Below, one piece after another: positions 1 to 5,307 of a DNA stretch of 5,307 nt. Under the pieces are notes generated by a model. It was not told the origin of the DNA and did not search any database. It saw nothing but the letters and a program-made list of their open reading frames with translations. How positions within the stretch are numbered: position 1 is the stretch's first letter; every line of letters begins with the position of its first letter. Source of the stretch: Acidobacteriota bacterium (lineage in GTDB: Bacteria > Acidobacteriota > Vicinamibacteria > Vicinamibacterales > 2-12-FULL-66-21); contig JABFWM010000614.1 of assembly GCA_013362195.1 (NCBI GenBank), forward strand, positions 1-5,307. The letters are read 5' to 3'. The translations under genes and the position numbers were made by a program.

Positions 1-1785
1 GACATTCTCGAGGCGGAGCGCACCGGCGCCCGCCTGCAGCAGCGGCTTGCCGAAGCCTGCGGCCTCGTGCCGCGCGTGTACGACGATGGGGATCAGCCGC
101 CCTACTATTTCATCGCGATGGAGTACGTCGAAGGGGAGAACCTCTCCGACGTCATTCATCGCGGGCCGACCCCGCCGGCGGAAGCGGTCCGGATTGCGTC
201 GGCGCTGTGCCGCTTCCTGCAGGCCGCGCACTCCTTCGCGACGACGATCGACGGCAGGACGTCCGCGTCGCTCGTGCATGGCGATCTCAAACCGCGCAAC
301 ATCCGTCTGACCGCGAAGGGCGAGATCAAGGTCCTCGACTTCGGCATCGCCAAGGCGCTGTCGCTGAGCCGCCGGGTGACGCGCAACGACTTCGGCAGCA
401 TGCCGTACCTGTCGCCCGAGCGTTTGCAGTCAACGGAAGTCGATGCGCACGCCGACTTGTGGGCGGTGGGTGCCATCCTCTACGAATTGCTCGCGGGAGG
501 GCCGCTGTTTCAGGCGACCGACACGCGCCGGCTCGAACAGCAGATCCGGTCGGGATACGCGTGGCGGCCGCTGCCCGCGTCCTGTCCGGCGGCGCACCAG
601 GCGGTCGTGGCGCGCCTGCTCGCGCCGGCCCTCGCCGATCGCTACGAGTCCGCGACCGCGGTGATGCGCGATCTCGACTTGATTGCCGCTGGACGCACGC
701 CGGAAGCCCAGACGCTCGGGTTCCCGGCCCGCGCCGACGAGGCGACCCGACGCACGCGCGTCACCGTCGTCCCCGGCGAAGCCGACGCGACGCGGCGCAC
801 CACGTCCGCGCCGCAGCCGATCGCGCCGCCTTCCGCCGCCGCGCCCGTGGCCGCCCCGCAGCCCGCATCGAAGCCCTCGAAGCTCCCGCGCCTGAAACGG
901 CGCCATCCGATGCGCGCGCTGCTGGTGTTCGCGGCGCTCCTGCTGGTGTTCAACGAGATGGCGGTGAGCTTCGGCGCGCGGCGTGCCGCGGCGGCCGCCA
1001 CCACGCGCGATCTCGACGCGATGGATGACGTGTGGACGCGCTACGAGGCGCTGTCGCGCCGCAGCTACCTGCGCGTCGGTGTTGCACCGCTCGAACGTAC
1101 GCTCGAACAGCGTGTCGGCGTGCTGGCGGATCAGGTGATCGCGAATTACCGCAGCGCGCTGCCGACGGTACGCGAACGGCAGTGGCGGACGGCGCAGAAG
1201 AACCTGCAGCAGGCGCTCGTCATCGCGCCACAGGACCGGATGCTGCGCGCGTCGCTGCGCTACTGCGAAGGGCACCTTCATCGCATCGACGGGGAGGCCG
1301 AAAAGATGCGCCGCCACACGGCCGCCGCGAACCAGGAGTTCACCGAGGCGGTTGCGGCCTTTCGAGAGGCCGCGGAGCTGCGGCGTGATTGGCCGGATCC
1401 GTTCCTCGGGCTCGCGCGGACGTTCATCTACGGGCTCGAAGACATCGATCGCGGCGCCGATGCGATGAAAGCGGCGCAGAAGCTCGGCTACGCGGTCGGC
1501 GATCGCGAGACGCTGCAACTGGCCGACGGGTATCGGACGCGCGGCGACAGCCTGCTCGAGACGGCGCGCCAGCTCGCCCGGCTGCCGCAGGAAGCCGAGT
1601 ACCTGCAGCGCGCCGGCGAGGCCTACCGGCAGGCGCAGACGCTGTACGAACGCATCCCCGGGTTTGCAGGCGCCGCAACCGGACTCCGCCGGACGCGGCG
1701 CGGCCGGGAACAGATCGACATGCGCACGAACGACATCGAGCTCGAGCAATCCATCCGCGAGCCGGACCTCGTCTCATGGCGGTGA
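1..1785 (+). CDS. Membrane-anchored eukaryote-like Ser/Thr protein kinase with extracytoplasmic TPR-like domain (5' partial)
   Basis: The frame is open from base 1, so the gene starts upstream; the P-loop and ATP-binding Lys are missing and 594 codons remain. Numbering from codon 1, visible kinase motifs are the hinge MEYVEGENL (about 40-48), catalytic loop HGDLKPRN (93-100, Asp95, Lys97, Asn100), DFG (113-115), SPE in place of APE (138-140) and DLWAVG (152-157). This is a Hanks-type, PknB-like kinase that transfers phosphate from ATP to Ser/Thr of proteins. HGD replaces HRD, making it a non-RD kinase. A Thr/Pro/Ala-rich linker (about 235-300) and a basic stretch (LKRRH) lead to one membrane helix (about 305-324). 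The remaining 270 residues, probably extracytoplasmic, are alpha-helical with TPR-like segments near 395-425, 435-480 and 515-560, a possible sensor or protein-binding domain. The 3' end overlaps the cell-wall gene by 10 bases, so that enzyme or its partners are plausible targets. The kinase call is firm; the ligand and targets are unknown. Confidence 0.5.
   Translation, partial: DILEAERTGARLQQRLAEACGLVPRVYDDGDQPPYYFIAMEYVEGENLSDVIHRGPTPPAEAVRIASALCRFLQAAHSFATTIDGRTSASLVHGDLKPRNIRLTAKGEIKVLDFGIAKALSLSRRVTRNDFGSMPYLSPERLQSTEVDAHADLWAVGAILYELLAGGPLFQATDTRRLEQQIRSGYAWRPLPASCPAAHQAVVARLLAPALADRYESATAVMRDLDLIAAGRTPEAQTLGFPARADEATRRTRVTVVPGEADATRRTTSAPQPIAPPSAAAPVAAPQPASKPSKLPRLKRRHPMRALLVFAALLLVFNEMAVSFGARRAAAAATTRDLDAMDDVWTRYEALSRRSYLRVGVAPLERTLEQRVGVLADQVIANYRSALPTVRERQWRTAQKNLQQALVIAPQDRMLRASLRYCEGHLHRIDGEAEKMRRHTAAANQEFTEAVAAFREAAELRRDWPDPFLGLARTFIYGLEDIDRGADAMKAAQKLGYAVGDRETLQLADGYRTRGDSLLETARQLARLPQEAEYLQRAGEAYRQAQTLYERIPGFAGAATGLRRTRRGREQIDMRTNDIELEQSIREPDLVSWR
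1776..1785 (+). promoter_or_regulatory. Kinase stop / SEDS-PBP start overlap (translational coupling site)
   Basis: The ATG of the SEDS-PBP gene (1776-1778) lies inside the last codons of the kinase gene, whose TGA is at 1783-1785. The 20 bases before the ATG have no good Shine-Dalgarno match. Ribosomes finishing the kinase probably restart here, tying the amounts of the two proteins together. The overlap is seen directly; the coupling is inferred. GTG at 1782 is an alternative start only two codons later. Confidence 0.5.
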
Positions 1786-4700
1786 CCTACACGACGGCGG
1801 CCGTCCGCGATGCGCGACGCGTCAGCGTCGCCCGCAGGACTGCCGCGGCCTTCGACCGGCCGCTGGCGGCAACCGGCGCGATCGCGATCGTGCTCCTGTG
1901 GCTGGCGTATGCCGGCGCCTTCTCCATGTCACGCACCGTTGCGACGACGGCTGCGCCGGTGAACCTGAACGCTGTCGCCGACGCCGACGCGCTCGCGCGC
2001 GCGCTGGAACCGGTGCTGCCGCTGCCGCCGGAGCGCCGCGCCGCCGCGGACCAGGTCTTCTCGTATCTGCTGCGCGCGGACGGCAGCCGCCGCACGCTCG
2101 CCAACGTCGGCGCGCTCGCGCGCATTCGCGTCGCGGATGCGGCGGACCAGACGCGCACGCGCCCGTTGTTCACCGCCGCCCAGCTCGCGGAGCTGAAGCC
2201 ATCGTTCGTGGTGCGCGACCGCGCGACGATGCGGTCGGCGCTGATCGTATGGGCCTTCCTCTATCTCGTCGCCTTCCAGGCGGTGTCGCTCGCGTGGCAC
2301 GCCAGGCGCGTGCCCGGCGACCGCGTGCTGCTGACGGCGGCGCACGTGCTCACCGCGCTCGGCTTCGCCGCGATGGTGAGCCGACCCGATCCGCTGCGCG
2401 ACAGCCTGCTCTTCGTCCGCTACGCGCAAGGGGTCGTTGCCGGCCTCGGGATCGCCGCCGCGCTCTCGCTGGTGACGCTCCGCACGAGCAGCGTGCGCGC
2501 GCTCAGCTACCTGCCGTTGCTCGGCGCGTTCGTGCTGTCGTTGCTGCTCCTGTCGCCGCTCGGCAGCGGACCCGCAGGCAGCGGCGCCAAAGTGAACCTG
2601 GGGCCGTTTCAGCCAATCGAGGCGATTCGCATTCTGCTGGCGCTCTTTCTTGCGGGGTACTTCGCCCGCAACTGGGAGCTGCTGCGGGCGGTGCGAAGCG
2701 ACGGGATCGGAACGGTGCGGCTGCCGCGGTGGATGAACCTGCCGCGTGCGCGCTACGCGCTGCCGGTGTTCCTCGGCGTCGGCGCCGCGCTGGTCCTGTT
2801 CTTCGGGCAGCGCGATCTGGGACCGGCGCTGATGCTGGCGGTCGTGTTCCTGGCGGCCTACGGCATCGCGCGCGGCACCGTCGGCGTGATGCTTGCCGGC
2901 GCCGCGTGCCTCGCCGCCGGGTTCTATCTCGGCTACCGGCTGAACATCTCGGCGACGCTGGTGGATCGCGTGCGCATCTGGCAATCGCCGTGGGACAACA
3001 TCGCGCACGGAGGGGATCAAATCGCGCAGGCCCTCTGGGCGCTGGCGACCGGCGGATTGACCGGCACCGGCGTCGGTCTGGGTGACACGCGTTACCTGCC
3101 GGCCGGCCACACCGACCTCGTGCTCGCAGCGGTCGGGGAGGAACTCGGGCTGTCCGGCCTCGTGATTGTCGCGCTCACCTACGCCGCGATCATCGCGCGC
3201 GCCCTGTCGATCGCCCGTCGGGCGTCGAGCGATTACGGCTTCTTCCTCGCGACGCTGCTCGCGCTCTTCATCGCCGTCCCCGTCCTGCTGATGGCGAGCG
3301 GCATGCTCGGCCTCGTGCCGCTCACCGGCGTCGTGACGCCGTTTCTCAGCTTCGGCGGTTCCGCCATGGTCGCGAACTTTGCCGCCCTCGGCCTGCTCGC
3401 GTCGATCCGATCCGATGCCGCGCCTCCCGCGGATCTCGTCGTGTTCGCGAAGCCGATCCGCGCGCTGAGCGCCGTCCTCGCCGTCGCGGCCGGCGTGCTC
3501 CTGGTGTTTGCCGCGCGCGTCCAGGTGGCGCGCGCCGATCAGGTGGTCGTCGAGCCACACCTCGGCCTGCAGGCCGACGGCGGCCGACGTTATCAGTACA
3601 ACCCGCGCATTCTCGATATCGCGCGCGCGATTCCGCGGGGCACCATCGTCGATCGCGACGGGCTGGTGCTCGCAACCGACGATCCCGAACGCATGCGGAA
3701 GGCCGCCGCGGCCTATCAACGGGTCGGTGTGTCGATCGACACCCCGCGTGACCGCACGCCGCGCGGGCGCTGTTATCCGCTCGGCGGCCGTGCCTTCCAC
3801 CTGCTGGGCGACGCGGAGACACGGCGCAACTGGAGCGCATCGAACACATCGTTCGTCGAACGCGACAGCGAAGCGCGCCTGCGCGGGTTCGACGATCATC
3901 CATCGGTCGTGACGATCGCCGAAAAGGACGGATCGCAGGGGACGGCGCTTCGTCGTGACTATCGCGACCTCGTGCCGCTGCTGCGGCACCGCTTCGACAG
4001 CGACGATCCGGGCGTGCGCGCGGCGATGAACCCGAATCGCGTGCTGCGCCTGACCATCGATGCGCGACTGCAGGCGCGCGTCGCGGCGATTGTCGCCTCG
4101 TACGCGCGACGGTCGGAAAGCGGCCATGCCGCCGCGGTCGTGATCGATCCGTCCACCGGCGATCTGCTGGCCAGCGTCAGTTACCCGTGGCCGCTCCCGG
4201 GCGAGCGCCATCCCGGGCAACCGCCGCCCGCGGCGGGCCGCGACGCCGAGCCGTCGGCCGCGCCCGACGAGTCGCTGCTCGATCGCGCCCGCTATGGCCT
4301 GTATCCGCCGGGCTCGACCTTCAAATTGATCACCGCGGCAGCGGCCCTGCGGCAGGACGCCGGCGGCGCAGCGCGCACCTACACGTGCAGCCGCCTGCCC
4401 GACAATCGCGTCGGCGCCCGCCTCCCGGGCTACGCCCGTCCGATACGCGACGACGTGAAGGATCACGAGCCTCACGGCACCATCGACATGCACCGCGCGC
4501 TCGTCGTGTCGTGCAACGCCTACTTCGCGCAGCTGGCCGTGCGCGTCGGCGCGCGCGCGCTGCTCGAGACGGCCGAACGCGCCGAGATTCCTCTCGCGCG
4601 CAACAACTCCGACGCGCGCATCCGCGACACGCTGCCGCAGATCGGCTACGGGCAGGGCGAAGTGGTCGCGTCCCCTGTGAAGATGGCGCGCATCGCCGCG

Positions 4701-5069
4701 GCGATTGCCACGGATGGCCGCCTGCGCGATGTGCGCATCGACGCGAGCGGGCCGGCCGCGGACGCCCACGACTTTCTCCCGGCCGGCACCGCGCACACAC
4801 TCGCGCAGTTCATGCGCGACGCGGTGATGGACGGGACGGGACGCGTCCTGCGGGGATCAGCCGTCCCGATCGCGGGCAAGACCGGCACCGCGGAAATCAC
4901 GGGCGCGCCGTCGCACTCGTGGTTCATCGGCTTTGCGCCGTACGGCGCCGCGACGAAACGCGTCGCCGTCGCGGTGCTCCTGGAGAACGCCGGGTACGGC
5001 GGGGCAGGGGCGGCGCCAGCCGCCGGAGAGATCGTCGCGGCGGCCGCATCGTTGGGGCTCGTTCGCTGA
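1776..5069 (+). CDS. SEDS (FtsW/RodA/SpoVE) glycosyltransferase fused to class B penicillin-binding transpeptidase
   Basis: A single 1097-residue chain appears to combine both late steps of peptidoglycan synthesis. I read 13 membrane helices (about 32-50, 152-174, 182-202, 210-232, 240-260, 281-297, 327-344, 346-364, 368-386, 460-478, 487-509, 526-544, 561-580), giving N-in/C-out. SEDS hallmarks are GQRDLG (344-349), RIWQSPWDN (400-408), GDQIAQALWALATGGLTGTG (413-432), LPAGHTDLV (441-449, with Asp447 matching the essential Asp of RodA/FtsW), GEELG (454-458) and VPLTGVVTPFLSFGGSA (514-530). The PBP half opens with RGTIVDRDG (621-629) and has a short pedestal. It carries all three active-site motifs: STFK (Ser847, Lys850), SCN (912-914) and KTGT (1035-1038). 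The predicted role is polymerising lipid II and crosslinking stem peptides outside the membrane. The start ATG lies 7 bases before the kinase stop with no clear Shine-Dalgarno. The TTG at 1389 would add an Arg-rich shadow, and Met51 would lose the first helix. Elongation versus division cannot be told. The open frame is continuous, so this is not two genes. Confidence 0.5.
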   Translation: MAVTYTTAAVRDARRVSVARRTAAAFDRPLAATGAIAIVLLWLAYAGAFSMSRTVATTAAPVNLNAVADADALARALEPVLPLPPERRAAADQVFSYLLRADGSRRTLANVGALARIRVADAADQTRTRPLFTAAQLAELKPSFVVRDRATMRSALIVWAFLYLVAFQAVSLAWHARRVPGDRVLLTAAHVLTALGFAAMVSRPDPLRDSLLFVRYAQGVVAGLGIAAALSLVTLRTSSVRALSYLPLLGAFVLSLLLLSPLGSGPAGSGAKVNLGPFQPIEAIRILLALFLAGYFARNWELLRAVRSDGIGTVRLPRWMNLPRARYALPVFLGVGAALVLFFGQRDLGPALMLAVVFLAAYGIARGTVGVMLAGAACLAAGFYLGYRLNISATLVDRVRIWQSPWDNIAHGGDQIAQALWALATGGLTGTGVGLGDTRYLPAGHTDLVLAAVGEELGLSGLVIVALTYAAIIARALSIARRASSDYGFFLATLLALFIAVPVLLMASGMLGLVPLTGVVTPFLSFGGSAMVANFAALGLLASIRSDAAPPADLVVFAKPIRALSAVLAVAAGVLLVFAARVQVARADQVVVEPHLGLQADGGRRYQYNPRILDIARAIPRGTIVDRDGLVLATDDPERMRKAAAAYQRVGVSIDTPRDRTPRGRCYPLGGRAFHLLGDAETRRNWSASNTSFVERDSEARLRGFDDHPSVVTIAEKDGSQGTALRRDYRDLVPLLRHRFDSDDPGVRAAMNPNRVLRLTIDARLQARVAAIVASYARRSESGHAAAVVIDPSTGDLLASVSYPWPLPGERHPGQPPPAAGRDAEPSAAPDESLLDRARYGLYPPGSTFKLITAAAALRQDAGGAARTYTCSRLPDNRVGARLPGYARPIRDDVKDHEPHGTIDMHRALVVSCNAYFAQLAVRVGARALLETAERAEIPLARNNSDARIRDTLPQIGYGQGEVVASPVKMARIAAAIATDGRLRDVRIDASGPAADAHDFLPAGTAHTLAQFMRDAVMDGTGRVLRGSAVPIAGKTGTAEITGAPSHSWFIGFAPYGAATKRVAVAVLLENAGYGGAGAAPAAGEIVAAAASLGLVR

Positions 5070-5072
5070 GGA
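5068..5072 (+). promoter_or_regulatory. Shine-Dalgarno site of the FhaA-like gene
   Basis: GAGGA overlaps the TGA stop of the SEDS-PBP gene (5067-5069) and leaves 8 bases before the ATG at 5081, a normal spacing. It supports that ATG as the true start and points to co-translation from the same transcript. The gap between the two genes is only 11 bases, with no room for a separate promoter or terminator. Confidence 0.5.
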
Positions 5073-5080
5073 CCACGTCC

Positions 5081-5307
5081 ATGGATATTGCGGGCAAGGC
5101 ACGCCGGCTCGAACGGAAGATCACGCGAACCATCGAAGCCGCCGTCGAGGAATTCGTCGGACCGAGCGCGATCACCCCGATTGAAATCCTCCACGCGGTG
5201 CTCGATCGCGCGGAGCAGCAGGTTCAGGACGTCGGGCGGGGACGGCGCGCGTTTCCGTTCAATCAGGTGCGGGTGCACCTGGTGGCGGCGGCGAAGGACA
5301 AGGAAGC
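5081..5307 (+). CDS. FhaA-like protein, N-terminal domain (3' partial)
   Basis: The first 75 codons run off the right edge. The start is the ATG at 5081, preceded by GAGGA. The sequence is charged and helical at first (basic RRLERKITR, then EAAVEEFVG). It continues with PIEILHAVLDRAEQQ (about 35-49) and GRGRRAFPFNQVRVHL (about 54-69). The order of an amphipathic helix, a P-x-E-I segment, then an FPFNQVRVHL strand resembles the N-terminal domain of actinobacterial FhaA (the FhaA_N/DUF3662 family), which precedes a C-terminal FHA domain that binds phospho-Thr. No signal peptide or membrane helix is visible, so a cytoplasmic location is likely. Lying directly after a kinase and a SEDS-PBP gene, it would fit a phosphorylation-dependent adaptor for wall synthesis, as FhaA is in mycobacteria. 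The FHA domain itself is outside the window and is not demonstrated; another C-terminal half is possible. Confidence 0.5.
   Translation, partial: MDIAGKARRLERKITRTIEAAVEEFVGPSAITPIEILHAVLDRAEQQVQDVGRGRRAFPFNQVRVHLVAAAKDKE

Noticed and set aside
1389..1775. N-terminal extension of the SEDS-PBP gene from an upstream TTG
   Set aside because: It would overlap the kinase gene by almost 400 bases and translates to an Arg/Ala/Gly-rich low-complexity stretch typical of an out-of-frame shadow. The ATG at 1776 directly precedes a basic N-terminus and membrane helix.
67..1785. GTG at 67 as the start of the kinase gene
   Set aside because: The frame is open back to base 1 with kinase-like N-lobe sequence (about LEAERTGARL), and a start at 67 would remove essential N-lobe parts. 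The gene is cut by the window edge.
1878..1890. GCGATCGC palindrome (also near 1499), like highly iterated palindromes of some bacteria
   Set aside because: Only a couple of copies were seen, and such words are expected by chance in GC-rich coding sequence; no clustering in non-coding DNA.
1664..3085. A 473-codon plus-strand frame spanning the kinase end and the SEDS half
   Set aside because: It is Arg/Ala/Gly-rich, lacks hydrophobic segments and runs in another frame over a well-supported gene.
1929..4796. A 955-codon open frame on the minus strand opposite the SEDS-PBP gene
   Set aside because: It is rich in Arg, His, Gly and Gln with no recognisable motifs, and lies opposite a gene with clear membrane helices and active-site motifs. 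Long antisense frames are expected in GC-rich coding DNA.
4646..5278. A 210-codon minus-strand frame crossing the SEDS-PBP / FhaA-like junction
   Set aside because: It lies opposite the KTGT region and the FhaA-like start, shows no domain features, and the plus-strand genes explain the coding signal.

Overview
The window is compact, very GC-rich bacterial DNA with three genes on the + strand and almost no non-coding sequence. Both outer genes are cut by the window edges. From left to right they are: the C-terminal part of a membrane-anchored eukaryote-like Ser/Thr protein kinase (1-1785); a complete 1097-residue protein that joins a SEDS-family (FtsW/RodA/SpoVE) peptidoglycan polymerase to a class B penicillin-binding transpeptidase (1776-5069); and the first 75 codons of a protein whose start resembles the N-terminal domain of FhaA-type FHA proteins (5081 to the right edge). 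The kinase and fusion genes overlap by 10 bases. The fusion and FhaA-like genes are 11 bases apart, and a GAGGA ribosome binding site lies across the stop of the first. The three very probably form one operon.

Together the genes look like a cell-wall synthesis module under phosphorylation control. The fusion protein would polymerise glycan strands from lipid II in its membrane half and crosslink them in its extracytoplasmic half. The kinase has a cytoplasmic catalytic domain, one membrane helix and a TPR-like helical domain outside, so it could link an envelope signal to Thr phosphorylation. If the FhaA-like protein carries a C-terminal FHA domain beyond the window, it could read the phospho-Thr marks. 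Mycobacteria and other actinobacteria group the same functions (fhaA, fhaB, pstP, rodA, pbpA, pknA, pknB), but there rodA and pbpA are separate genes.

The organism cannot be fixed from the sequence. High GC, a kinase with a C-terminal helical repeat domain, and a fused SEDS-PBP suggest a soil or environmental Gram-negative such as Acidobacteriota (Vicinamibacteria-like), but this is inference and other high-GC phyla remain possible.

The features most worth a second look are the one-chain polymerase/transpeptidase, its two extra N-terminal membrane helices enclosing an unassigned domain of about 100 residues, the altered SEDS loop that lacks the usual Arg-Trp pair, and a duplicated Ala-Thr-Arg-Arg-Thr motif in the kinase linker. 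I saw no RNA genes, mobile elements, CRISPR arrays, convincing terminators or promoters.
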